Program-made: the position numbers and the translations under genes
Shown here: positions 16,806-24,839 of the stretch, in pieces
Numbering within the stretch: position 1 is the first letter of the stretch
How the letters are laid out: each line of letters opens with the position of its first letter
Notes under the pieces: model-generated
Told to the model about the DNA's origin: nothing
Database searches by the model: none
What the model saw: the letters and a program-made list of their open reading frames with translations, nothing else
NCBI RefSeq assembly: GCF_014493765.1
Contig: NZ_JACTVJ010000005.1
Location: forward strand, 434,001-498,000
Source: Streptomyces polyasparticus
GTDB lineage: Bacteria > Actinomycetota > Actinomycetes > Streptomycetales > Streptomycetaceae
Direction of reading: 5' to 3'
Length of the DNA: 64,000 nucleotides

Positions 16806-19169
16806 TCAGGACGGTTCCCCGCGCACCGGATCCCGTACCAGCCAGTGACCGTCCATCGACCAGCCCTCGAAGCGACGCACACCCGGACCGGCCGTACCGT
16901 CGGCGCCGAACCTGCCGCCGTACGCGACATGGCGCAGACCGGCGACGGCCGGCGCGAGACGACGGCCCACGGCCTCCGGATGGCGTCCCGTCTCCTCGTC
17001 CAGCCACAACAAGGTGCGCCGCTGCGCGGCCGGTTCGCACAGCGACAGGAAGAAGACCGCCTGCCGCCAGGCGTACGCCGCGTCCTTCACCGTGCGCAAC
17101 GGACCCGGATGGCCCGGAAGCCGCCGGGTGATCCGGCAGACCTGTACGAAGCAGTCCCGCGCCGAGCGCTCCCAGCCCTGGCGGGGCCGGATGCCGACCC
17201 GGCTCACCAGTGTGGCGAGGTTGTGCGTGGTGAGGATCTGGGCCTGTTCGATCACCATGCCGTTGGCCGCGACGGACCACATGTCGATGCCCGCACGGCC
17301 GGTGCACAACTGGACGAAGGCCGCGCTCGGCCCCTTGCCCGCGGCGGCCGACTCCCGTGCCGCTGAGGCAAGTTCGCGGATCTCCCCGTAATCGATCCCG
17401 TAGTAGCGCTCGTACAGCGATCCGCCGAGCAGCTCGGCGGCCACGTCCGCGGCGTGCAGGAACTTGGCTGCGAACGTGCCCTGGAAGATGTCCGCCGCCA
17501 GCTCCTCGACCAAGGGCGCGCCGAGTTCGCACTGGCGGGCGAGGACGGAGAGTTCCCGTACGAGCGGGTTGGGCAGCAGCGTCCCCGGGAACGCCGAGAC
17601 CGCCAGCTCGGCGACGCGGTGCAGCGTCTGCCGCGCCGGTGCCTGTCCGGCCGGGGTCGTACGGTGGCCGAGCACGGCGCGCACCCACGGCAACTCCTCG
17701 ACGCGGACCTGGTGTTCGAGGTTCACGAGCAGCAGGGAGCGCCGGTTGCGGAACGCGCGGTAGTTCGCGGCCGCCAGCGTCCGCAGGGCGCCCTCCGGGT
17801 GGACCTGCGCGGCGGCGGAGGCGACCAGTTGCGGCACGAGCCCGGCGAGCACCTCCGCCGACGGCACCACACCCCGGTCGACGAGGACCTCGACCGGTGC
17901 GCTGAGCGCCGGCTCCACGGCCTTGCGGACGGCGGGAACGATCGCCGCCCCTGCGGGCAGTCCCGTCGCGTGCGCCTCGGCCGCGTCCACGGGCGCCACG
18001 AGCGGTGCGATCTCCTCGGCTCCGGAGTCCTGCGGCAGCCCGGAAAGGCGGCGGATCACCAGCTGGGCCAGGGCGTGGTGGGAGGGCAGGGCGGCCTGCC
18101 GCGCCTGTTCCTCGCGCAGTGCGGCATGGCGCGGCGAGCCCGGCAGTCCGCGCTTGCGCACCATGGACGCACAGGCGTGCCGCAGCAGTCCGAGCCGGCG
18201 GGGGCCGGGACCGCGCCCGGCCGTCACCTCGCCGAGTGCCGCCCGCAGGATGCCCAGGTTTCCCTTGGCACCACGGCGCTTGCGGCTGCCGGTGTGCTGC
18301 GCCGCCAGCGTCTCGTAGCGCCGGAGCAGCTCGCGGGCGCGCCGGTGCCAGTCCTCGTCCGGGGTCCGGGTGAGCACGGTTCCGCTCTGCGGATCGTCGG
18401 CGGTCTCCAGCCACAGGGCGAGGAGTTCATCGGCGTACGGCTGCCACACGGTGAGCGCTTCGCGCTGTGTCTCCACCGCCTCGTGGGGACCCCGGCGGCC
18501 GAGTGCCTCGGTGGCCTGGCCGACGCTGCGGAGGTGCACGGCGTCCGTGGCCGGTGCGGGGTGTGCCGTCGGGCGGGGCAGGAAGCGCAGCCGGTCGGCG
18601 AACGGTGCGAGGACACCGACCAGTTCGAGCGCCTGCTCGGCCTCTCCTTGCCGGACCAGCCAGGCCACGGTGAGCAGGGCGGCCTCCTCGGGCAGGGCGA
18701 CGTGGAAGCGGCCGCTGTCGAGCAGCCCGCCGAGCCAGGCGAGACCGGGCTCGGTCAGGCCGTACGCGAACAGCGCGGACCGCTGCGCCGGCACCCCGAA
18801 CTCATGGGCCAGCTTCCGCTCGTACGGCTCGAGGGGGCCGCCGGCGCTCGCGTCGCCCGTGGCGAAGCCGCCGCGCACGATCTCGGGTGTGACCCAGGAC
18901 GGCAGCCCGGCCACCGGCGTCCGCGACCCGATGCGCAGGCTTCCGGCGGCCATGCCGGCGAGCACGGCGCGCCAGCGCTGCCCGCGCTGGTCGGCGCGGT
19001 CGCGGGTGGCCGGGTCCCGGTGGGTGAGCGCGGTCACGAAGGCCTTCGCGAGCTCGTGCGCGGCGTAGCCGGCGGAGGCGCCGGGCACGGTGGAGCCGGC
19101 AAAGGCGCCGAAGCGGTCGGAGGCCCCGTCGGAGTGCTGCTGGTCAGCGTTGTCGTCCATAGCCGACAC
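16806..19169 (-). CDS. large protein of unknown function (787 aa)
   Basis: A long soluble, mostly alpha-helical protein, rich in Ala, Leu and Arg, without signal peptide or membrane segments. Notable blocks are EELAADIFQGTFAAKFLHAA, ERYYGIDYGEIRELA and a C-terminal GWSMDGHWLVRDPVRGE. I do not recognise a characterised family. Starts are the GTG at 19169 (CAGGA upstream) or the ATG at 19160 (784 aa). The GTG lies inside the 3' acceptor strand of the tRNA-like element, and the ATG begins 3 bases after its discriminator position. Upstream, on the same strand, are comB-like and exonuclease genes. Confidence 0.85.
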   Translation of the reverse strand: MSAMDDNADQQHSDGASDRFGAFAGSTVPGASAGYAAHELAKAFVTALTHRDPATRDRADQRGQRWRAVLAGMAAGSLRIGSRTPVAGLPSWVTPEIVRGGFATGDASAGGPLEPYERKLAHEFGVPAQRSALFAYGLTEPGLAWLGGLLDSGRFHVALPEEAALLTVAWLVRQGEAEQALELVGVLAPFADRLRFLPRPTAHPAPATDAVHLRSVGQATEALGRRGPHEAVETQREALTVWQPYADELLALWLETADDPQSGTVLTRTPDEDWHRRARELLRRYETLAAQHTGSRKRRGAKGNLGILRAALGEVTAGRGPGPRRLGLLRHACASMVRKRGLPGSPRHAALREEQARQAALPSHHALAQLVIRRLSGLPQDSGAEEIAPLVAPVDAAEAHATGLPAGAAIVPAVRKAVEPALSAPVEVLVDRGVVPSAEVLAGLVPQLVASAAAQVHPEGALRTLAAANYRAFRNRRSLLLVNLEHQVRVEELPWVRAVLGHRTTPAGQAPARQTLHRVAELAVSAFPGTLLPNPLVRELSVLARQCELGAPLVEELAADIFQGTFAAKFLHAADVAAELLGGSLYERYYGIDYGEIRELASAARESAAAGKGPSAAFVQLCTGRAGIDMWSVAANGMVIEQAQILTTHNLATLVSRVGIRPRQGWERSARDCFVQVCRITRRLPGHPGPLRTVKDAAYAWRQAVFFLSLCEPAAQRRTLLWLDEETGRHPEAVGRRLAPAVAGLRHVAYGGRFGADGTAGPGVRRFEGWSMDGHWLVRDPVRGEPS

Positions 19170-19234
19170 GGCGGGTCCTGCCCCCGCACCCTCCGGGTCC
19201 CAAGCCCGGCGCTCTGCTGTTGAGCTACGTGTCG
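19163..19234 (-). tRNA. atypical tRNA-like element, anticodon UGG (Pro), overlapping a start codon
   Basis: The minus strand folds as a full cloverleaf of 72 nt. The acceptor CGACACG/CGTGTCG is 7 bp perfect. The D arm is GCTC/GAGC with loop AACAGCA. The anticodon stem CCGGG/CCCGG has loop CTTGGGA, giving UGG. The variable region is AGGGT and the T stem GCGGG/CCCGC is 5 bp perfect. The loops are abnormal: the T loop is GGCAGGA, lacking the T54, T55 and A58 of a normal T loop, and G18 of the D loop is A. G19 and C56 remain. No CCA is encoded. It may be a degenerate tRNA gene or a tRNA-mimic mRNA leader. Confidence 0.6.
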
Positions 19235-19274
19235 TCGGCGCACGACGCTAGGCGCTGCCGCCGCGCCGCTCCAC

Positions 19275-20030
19275 TCAATTCCCGTACGGCCGCAGGACCA
19301 TGAGGGAGCCTTCCAGGGCCGCAACCATCGCGAAGGGGAAGCGGTCGAGTTCGAGGCAGAGGGACACGTCGTCGGGGTGGGCGCCTGCGCGCACCCCCTG
19401 CGCCAGCTCGGCGGCGGCGCGTGACGCTGCGGCGCGGCGCAGGAAGCCGGCGGCGTCCGCGGCATGGGACGTGCCGTCCTTCGCATCCGGCGTGCCGTCC
19501 GTGCCGTTCTCGGCATCCGGCCCGCCGCCCGTCGCATCCGGCGTGCCGCCCCCGGCTCTCCGCGCGATGTACTGCGCGCACGCCAGGTCCTCCTCCGCCC
19601 GCCCGTCCTCCCCGGTGACCACGAACGTGACGCTGTCGCCACCGCGCTCCCGCAGCGCCCGGGCCGTCGCCTCCGCCACCACGAATCCGGCGCACAGCAC
19701 CAGGGAGGCGTCCTTCACGGCGAGGGCGCCGACGGTCCCCGCCGTCGTCTTCTGCACCACGGTGCGTCCGGTCAGGTCCACCGACCGCAGCAGAGCAGGT
19801 GAGTTGACGGCGTCGAAGCCGGGCGCGGGCGCCCCGTCCTTGAGCGCCACCCAGTCCGGATGACGGGCCTTGAGCGCGAGGGCGGCGTCCAGGGACTCGG
19901 CGAGCACGATCTTCTCCGCCCCGCGGGCGAAGGCCCATGCGGCCACCGTGTAGGCCCGCATGACGTCCACGACAACCGCTACGGACGGCACTTCGGCCAG
20001 TTCGCCGATGCCACGGAACCGATCGTCCAT
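19275..20030 (-). CDS. 2-phosphosulfolactate phosphatase-like protein (ComB family)
   Basis: A 251-aa protein resembling ComB, which dephosphorylates 2-phosphosulfolactate in coenzyme M synthesis; in bacteria without CoM the substrate is uncertain. Family features are [19 protein letters not shown] near the N-terminus, then [19 protein letters not shown], the [14 protein letters not shown] block and [15 protein letters not shown]. Residues about 157-190 are a low-complexity Gly/Thr/Asp insertion ([15 protein letters not shown] type) not expected in the family. GGGAGG precedes the ATG. Its start is 4 bases downstream of the stop of the exonuclease gene, so the two are probably co-transcribed. 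Confidence 0.82.
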   Translation of the reverse strand: MDDRFRGIGELAEVPSVAVVVDVMRAYTVAAWAFARGAEKIVLAESLDAALALKARHPDWVALKDGAPAPGFDAVNSPALLRSVDLTGRTVVQKTTAGTVGALAVKDASLVLCAGFVVAEATARALRERGGDSVTFVVTGEDGRAEEDLACAQYIARRAGGGTPDATGGGPDAENGTDGTPDAKDGTSHAADAAGFLRRAAASRAAAELAQGVRAGAHPDDVSLCLELDRFPFAMVAALEGSLMVLRPYGN

Positions 20031-20034
20031 CTGT

Positions 20035-20640
20035 TCAGGCCTCCCAGGTAAGCAAGTTGTTGCACAGTTCGGCCTGTTCGATCGCGTCGTCCAGGGCGTG
20101 GTGGGTGTGGCGGCGCGCCGAGAGCAGCTCCCGCGGCATCGTCCGCTTGGCCACCGCCCGCAACGGAAGGTTGGTCTTCGCCGCGTACAGCGACTTGAGA
20201 TCCAGACATCCGGAGTGCCCGAAAGGGCTCTCGCCGGTGAAGCGGAGCAGATACCAGTAGAGGAAGGTCCAGTCGTACGAGGCGGGATAGCCGGCCATCA
20301 CCGGCTGGGTGCCTGTCGCGACTTCGCGTACCCAGGCGGTGAAGTCGGCCAGGGCGGTGGCCGGTTCCGTGCCTTCGCGCAGCAGGCGGTCGCGGTCGAG
20401 GCCGCTGACCGCCAGGGCCTCGGGGACGAACTTCTCGCTGATGGGGCGCAGTTCGCGGTAGAAGGTGCGGGCTTCGGGGTCGTACGGGACGTATGTGCCG
20501 TCGGGGTCGTGGCGGCCCGCGACCGCGGCGCCGAAGCTGATCATCGAGTACGGGCCGGGGATCGGGCCGTCGGCCTCGATGTCGACGGAGATGTACAGGC
20601 TGGGTCTGGATTTCCGGCGGGCTCGGTCGGGCGGGATCAT
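20035..20640 (-). CDS. DEDD-type 3'-5' exonuclease
   Basis: A 201-aa protein with the DnaQ/RNase T exonuclease fold. ExoI is SVDIEADGP, with catalytic Asp and Glu. ExoII is [11 protein letters not shown], with its Asp. ExoIII is [14 protein letters not shown], giving His and Asp of the DEDDh type. It should trim single-stranded DNA or RNA 3' ends. It is the first gene of a minus-strand run with the ComB-like gene 4 bases downstream, then the tRNA-like element. The neighbourhood of an exonuclease and a tRNA-like structure may be coincidental. Confidence 0.88.
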   Translation of the reverse strand: MIPPDRARRKSRPSLYISVDIEADGPIPGPYSMISFGAAVAGRHDPDGTYVPYDPEARTFYRELRPISEKFVPEALAVSGLDRDRLLREGTEPATALADFTAWVREVATGTQPVMAGYPASYDWTFLYWYLLRFTGESPFGHSGCLDLKSLYAAKTNLPLRAVAKRTMPRELLSARRHTHHALDDAIEQAELCNNLLTWEA

Positions 20641-20773
20641 GACCGGAGAATGTCAGGGAGGGCCGGGCTCGGCATCCGGATTTCCACGCCTGGGCACCGA
20701 CCCGGTGTCCGACCGCGAGGAGGCCGGTGGCCGCTCTCAGGGTTCTTTGAGGTTCGTCGGACAGGGAGGTGGT

Positions 20774-21399
20774 GTGTCCGACACCTCTGCAGCCGGTTCG
20801 CCCGCTCCCGGCTCCCCCGCCGTTTCCGTGCTCGTCGTCGACGACGAGCCCAATATCCGTGATCTGCTCGCGCAGACCCTGCGGCTCTTCGGCTTCGAGA
20901 CCGTGACGGCCGGCTGCGGCTACGAAGCGCTCGGCGTCGCGGAGAGCGCCGCACCATCGCTGGTGATCCTGGACGTGATGCTGCCCGATCTGGACGGGTT
21001 CGAAGTGGCCAGGCGGCTGCGGGCCGCCGGGCAGGACGTGCCGGTGCTCTTCCTCACCGCGAAGGACACGGTCGAGGACCGGATCGCGGGCCTGACCGCG
21101 GGCGGCGACGACTACGTGACCAAGCCGTTCTCCCTGGAGGAGGTGGTGCTGCGGATCCGCGCCATCCTGCGGCGTACGCAGGCCTCCGGATCCGCGGCCG
21201 GTCCCGAACTCCGCGACGCCGTACTGCGCTACGCCGACCTGGAACTGGACGAGGACGCGCACGAGGTGCGCCGGGGCGGACGGATCGTGGAGCTGTCGCC
21301 GACGGAGTTCAAGCTCCTGAGGTATCTGATGGAGAACCCCGGCCGGGTGGTCAGCAAGGCGCAGATCCTCGACCGGGTGTGGTCCTACGACTTCGGGGC
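20774..21399 (+). pseudogene. truncated OmpR-family response regulator
   Basis: A GTG start with GGGAGG upstream opens a normal receiver domain (LVVDDEPNIRDLL, the phospho-acceptor in VILDVMLPDLDG, LTAKD and a KPFS lysine). It is followed by the first part of an OmpR/PhoB winged helix (ELSPTEFKLLRYLMENPG, KAQILDRVWSYDFG). The homology stops at SYDFG, before the recognition helix and wing. From about 21397 the sequence belongs to another gene in a different frame. The reading frame stays open past the break and is in frame with the TerD-domain gene. DNA binding is expected to be lost. Confidence 0.85.
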
Positions 21400-21459
21400 T
21401 TCTACCCGGCGGTGCGTGCGGCCCGGCTGCCGCCGACGGAGGCACTGGCGGCCTCCTGA
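21397..21459 (+). pseudogene. 3' remnant of an FtsX/MacB-type ABC permease gene
   Basis: In a frame different from the response regulator, this stretch encodes GFYPAVRAARLPPTEALAAS and a stop. That is the conserved C-terminus of FtsX-like permeases (G-x-YPA-x-RAARL-x-P-x-EAL). The rest of the permease is missing, so a deletion has joined the response regulator to the permease tail. Confidence 0.8.
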
Positions 21460-21462
21460 GAC

Positions 21463-21495
21463 CCGGGGCCCTCAGCCCCGAGGCGAGGGCCCCGG
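21463..21495 (+). terminator. terminator left behind the permease remnant
   Basis: CCGGGGCCCTC pairs perfectly with GAGGGCCCCGG (11 bp) around an 11-base loop, three bases after the permease remnant's stop. It would partly insulate the TerD-domain gene from transcription of the truncated regulator. Confidence 0.75.
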
Positions 21496-21547
21496 TCGCA
21501 CGGAAATCCAAGTGCGCACACTTGTACCCCTCTGTCACGATGCCGGA

Positions 21548-23719
21548 ATGTCCCACCCTCTGGAATCCCTTGTCATCCGCCACACCTACCGCATCCCCGC
21601 CCCCGAAGGGCCGGCCGGTCAAGGTGCCGTCGCCGCGCGGCAGTTCGACAGTGCGCTGATGTCCGCCGGATTCAAGCTGTCGGCGCCGCTGCTGGAGCGG
21701 CTGTCCGGGCTCGACGAGGGTGCCGTCCTCGAGGTCGCCGGGCGCACGCTCGCCGCCGTACGGGAGATCGTCGGCGATCATGTGCAGCACAACGCGTACT
21801 TCGTCGACTTCCCGGCCAACGTGCCGGACACGCTGGACTTCTGGATGCGGTGCATCCGCGAGGCGCTCGCCGACGAGGAGGCCCGCGAGGGCACGCTCAA
21901 GCAGCTGAGCACCGGCGCGGTGAATCTCCTGACGCTGCCTTCGTACGGGCGTTACCAGCACACGTACGAGGAGATGCTCACCCACCACGACGAGCTGATC
22001 GCGGCCGCCGGCGACCGGATGACCGTGCTGCACCCGGGCGCGGACGTGGAGGCCGAACTCGCCGCGCTGTACCTGGCGTTGGCGTCGAGCACGACGCCGC
22101 TCGGCGAGTCCGGCCTGGAGGATCTGGTGCTGCTCGCCGCGCACTGCGCGGACGGACCGCAGCCCGAGGAGATCCCGGTCCGCGAGAACCGTGCCGTCAT
22201 CAACCACGCGCGCGTGAAGTCCGGGAAGCCCCCGCTGCCCGGCACGCTCACCGATCTGCTGCGGCTCGCGTGTTCCCTGGCGGACGGCGATGTGTCCCTC
22301 GTCGAGCCCACCCGGTTCAAGAACCTGTCGCGGCCCCTGCGGCGGGCACTGCTCGCCGCGCTCGACGCGGTGGTCGCGGCCTCGCCCGCGCAGCTCGCCG
22401 ATGTCGCGGTGCACCGCGAGGCGTGGAAGCGGCTCGGGGAGCGGCTGCATCCGCACGAGTACCCGCAGTGGCCGGGCGCCGCCCGGGTGTTCGCGGTCGC
22501 GCGCGGGCAGGAGCGGGTGCGGTCCTTCGCGAGCCGGACCGAGGAGCTGCTCGGCGCCGGGGATCTCACGGGCGCCGTGGAGCTCCTGAAGTCCGCGCCC
22601 GGTGTGCTGCTGCGGTCCGTGGACCGGCTGCTGCGCACGGCCGCGACCGACGAGGAGCGCGCCCTGGTGCTCGGCGCCGTCGAGGCGGCCGCGCCGCAGG
22701 TCGCGGGCCGCGTGCTGCTGTCCGTACGCCGGCATCTGCTCAACCGGGGCGACCGGCTCGAACAGGGCGGTGCACAGCGGGTGTTCCTCAACCGGCTCGG
22801 GCGCGCCTGGGTCACGGCGGACACCCGGCCCGCGCTGCCCGCCGCCGCGCGGGAGCGGCTGCTCGCGCTGCTCGACCGGGAGATCGCAGGACGGCTCCCG
22901 GAGACCGGTCCCGTCCTGGTGGACCCGGACGTGCTCGACGTGGCCCTGCCGCTCAGCGGCAAGGGGGTCGCGGCCGGGATCGGTGTGCTGCCGCGCGGTT
23001 CGGTGTCGCCGGTCGAGGGCGAGCTGCTCCGCTTCTTCACGTACTGGAAGCAGCGCAGGGAGACCACCGACTACGACCTGTCCGCGACAATTCTGGACGA
23101 GGAGTACCAGCAGGTCACGTGGCTCTCGTACACGCAGCTGACCGAGGTCGAGGGGAAGCACTCGGGCGATGTCACCGAAGCACCGCAGGGCGCCTCGGAG
23201 TTCATCGAGCTGCGGCTCGGCGCGGTGCGCGGCACATTCGTCGTGCCGCAGGTGCTGCTCTACTCCGGAGAGAGCTTCCTGGACGTCGAGGAGTCCTTCT
23301 TCGGGTTCATGCTGCGCGAGAGCGAGCAGCAGGGGCGGCCGTTCGAACCGCGCACCGTACGGATGAAGTCCGATCTGCGCGGCCCGGGCCGGGTGGCGCT
23401 GCCGCTCGTGTTCCGGCGCGACGCGGACGGACGGTGGTGGGCGCACTGGCTGCACCTGTACCTGAAGGGCTCCCCCGCGGCCAACCGCGTGGAGGAGACC
23501 AGGGTGACCGTCGAATCGCTCCTTCGCGGGATCGTGGAGCGGGAGCAGCTCACCGTGCGCTGGCTGCTCGGGCTCACCGGTGCCGAGGTGACGGTGTGGG
23601 ACGGCGGGAGCGTGCCGGAGGGTCCGGTCACGTACGTCGGTATGCAGCGCCCTGAGGGTCTGCACCCCGAGTCGCGGATTCTGACGCCGGAAAATCTCCG
23701 CGACGTGATTCCGGCCTGA
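21548..23719 (+). CDS. TerD-domain protein
   Basis: A 723-aa protein. Residues 1-490 are helical and unrecognised. Residues about 495-600 resemble the TerD fold of tellurium-resistance and stress proteins (TDYDLSATILDEEY, HSGDVTEAPQGASEFIELRL, then FVVPQVLLYSGESF), with the acidic residues that bind calcium in TerD. A conserved C-terminal block follows (SLLRGIVEREQLTVRWLLG). The overall layout recalls the large Streptomyces proteins that carry a C-terminal TerD-like domain. The ATG at 21548 is chosen, but the frame is continuous with the truncated response regulator upstream, so a 982-aa fusion is formally possible. Confidence 0.8.
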   Translation: MSHPLESLVIRHTYRIPAPEGPAGQGAVAARQFDSALMSAGFKLSAPLLERLSGLDEGAVLEVAGRTLAAVREIVGDHVQHNAYFVDFPANVPDTLDFWMRCIREALADEEAREGTLKQLSTGAVNLLTLPSYGRYQHTYEEMLTHHDELIAAAGDRMTVLHPGADVEAELAALYLALASSTTPLGESGLEDLVLLAAHCADGPQPEEIPVRENRAVINHARVKSGKPPLPGTLTDLLRLACSLADGDVSLVEPTRFKNLSRPLRRALLAALDAVVAASPAQLADVAVHREAWKRLGERLHPHEYPQWPGAARVFAVARGQERVRSFASRTEELLGAGDLTGAVELLKSAPGVLLRSVDRLLRTAATDEERALVLGAVEAAAPQVAGRVLLSVRRHLLNRGDRLEQGGAQRVFLNRLGRAWVTADTRPALPAAARERLLALLDREIAGRLPETGPVLVDPDVLDVALPLSGKGVAAGIGVLPRGSVSPVEGELLRFFTYWKQRRETTDYDLSATILDEEYQQVTWLSYTQLTEVEGKHSGDVTEAPQGASEFIELRLGAVRGTFVVPQVLLYSGESFLDVEESFFGFMLRESEQQGRPFEPRTVRMKSDLRGPGRVALPLVFRRDADGRWWAHWLHLYLKGSPAANRVEETRVTVESLLRGIVEREQLTVRWLLGLTGAEVTVWDGGSVPEGPVTYVGMQRPEGLHPESRILTPENLRDVIPA

Positions 23720-23736
23720 CTGGTAGCGTGCGGAGC

Positions 23737-23891
23737 ACCGAGGCCATGAAAGTGCTTCCTTCTCACCCCGTTGGGGATCTGACTCGTAGCGCTTTCGCTC
23801 TCCTCGGTCCGGCGAGGCCATGAGGTGGCTTCCTTCTCACATCCTTTATGCAAAAGAATTAGCCATCTCGCTTTCCTCACCATCGACTTGA
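23737..23891. repeat. 27-bp direct repeats in a structured, unusually AT-rich intergenic region
   Basis: Two 27-base copies lie at 23740-23766 and 23814-23840. Both begin GAGGCCATGA and end TTCCTTCTCAC and differ only in the middle. ACCGAGG at 23737 pairs with CCTCGGT at 23802, and small hairpins (CCCC-GTT-GGGG and AGCG-CTTT-CGCT) lie between. An AT-rich stretch follows (TTTATGCAAAAGAATTAGCC), then the strong terminator at 23892. This looks like a small RNA or a structured 3' UTR. No coding sequence is convincing. Confidence 0.5.
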
Positions 23892-23918
23892 GGCCCCCCG
23901 GCCACCCGCCGGGGGGCC
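23892..23918 (+). terminator. strong terminator
   Basis: GGCCCCCCGG pairs with CCGGGGGGCC (10 bp) around CCACCCG and is followed by TTCGT. It would end transcripts from the TerD-domain gene or from a small RNA in the repeat region. Confidence 0.85.
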
Positions 23919-23920
23919 TT

Positions 23921-23998
23921 CGTCATGCCTCGCCAGGCCCGGGGATATGCGTCATGCCTCGCCAGCGCCCGGGGATCTTCGTCAGGCCTCGCTAGGCT
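23921..23998. repeat. imperfect 30-bp repeats (about 2.5 copies)
   Basis: CGTCATGCCTCGCCAG followed by GCCCGGGGAT occurs at 23921 and 23950, with a third decayed copy at 23980 (CGTCAGGCCTCGCTAGG). They fill the region just upstream of the hydrolase start. Confidence 0.75.
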
Positions 23999-24006
23999 CC
24001 CCGCCC

Positions 24007-24744
24007 ATGGGCGAGATCGTGGTGGTACGTGAGGGGGCCGGCCCCGAGGTCCTGCTGGTGCACGGCGGGGCCGGGCCGCGGACGACCTGGGGCGGTCTCG
24101 AACCGCTGGCCCGCCGGTGGACGCTGGCGCGGGTGCACCGCCGCGGCTACCGGCCGAGCCCGCCGCCGCAAAGCGGCCAGGACTTCGAGACGGACGCCCG
24201 GGACCTGGCGCCGCTGCTCGCCGGCCGACCGCATGTGGTCGCCCATTCCTACGGCGTCCTCGCCACCTTGCTAGCCGTCGCCGCCGCACCGGGGGACGTG
24301 CGGTCCCTCACCGTGATCGAGCCACCGCTCGCCTACCTCGTCCCCGGCGATCCGGACGTGGCCCGGCTCGACCGCATCGGCGACGAGGTCCTCACGTACG
24401 GCATGGACGCGGATCCCGCGGTGCTGCGGGAGTTCCTCCGGATCGCGGGCGCGGCCGTGGGCGAAGGGCCGCTGCCCGAGGGTGTGGTGGCGGGCGTGCG
24501 GCGTGCGCACGGGGCCCGGCTGCCCAGCCTGGCGCGGCCCCGGCTCGACCTGATCCGGGCGGCCGGGGTGCCCGTGCTCGTCGCGTCCGGTGGGCATGCG
24601 GCCGCGCATGAGCGGGTCGGGGACGCGCTCGCCGAGGCGCTGGGCGCGCAGCGCACGGTGCACCCGGGCGCGGGGCATTTCGTCGCCCGGGCGCCCGGCT
24701 TCGCCGGACGCCTCGAGAGCTTTCTGCGCGAGCACTCCGGGTAG
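24007..24744 (+). CDS. alpha/beta hydrolase
   Basis: A 245-aa alpha/beta-hydrolase fold protein. The oxyanion-hole motif is LLVHGGAGP at about residues 15-23. The nucleophile elbow is AHSYG with Ser81, where Ala replaces the usual first Gly. The catalytic His is in PGAGHFVAR (His224). The acid residue is not obvious in VLVASGGHAAAHE. A role as esterase, lipase or peptidase-like hydrolase is inferred; the substrate is unknown. The ATG at 24007 starts directly at the fold. Confidence 0.85.
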   Translation: MGEIVVVREGAGPEVLLVHGGAGPRTTWGGLEPLARRWTLARVHRRGYRPSPPPQSGQDFETDARDLAPLLAGRPHVVAHSYGVLATLLAVAAAPGDVRSLTVIEPPLAYLVPGDPDVARLDRIGDEVLTYGMDADPAVLREFLRIAGAAVGEGPLPEGVVAGVRRAHGARLPSLARPRLDLIRAAGVPVLVASGGHAAAHERVGDALAEALGAQRTVHPGAGHFVARAPGFAGRLESFLREHSG

Positions 24745-24839
24745 CGGCCGGTTGCCGGCCGGGCAGCAAAGGGTCCGCCGGACGACCCCACCCCCCACGG
24801 GAAGGACGCCCGGCGGACCGGTCTTGCGGGTACCGGAGG

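Noticed and set aside
19228-19240. attB site for an integrative element at the tRNA-like sequence
   Set aside because: No integrase gene, second attachment copy or foreign-looking DNA flanks it.
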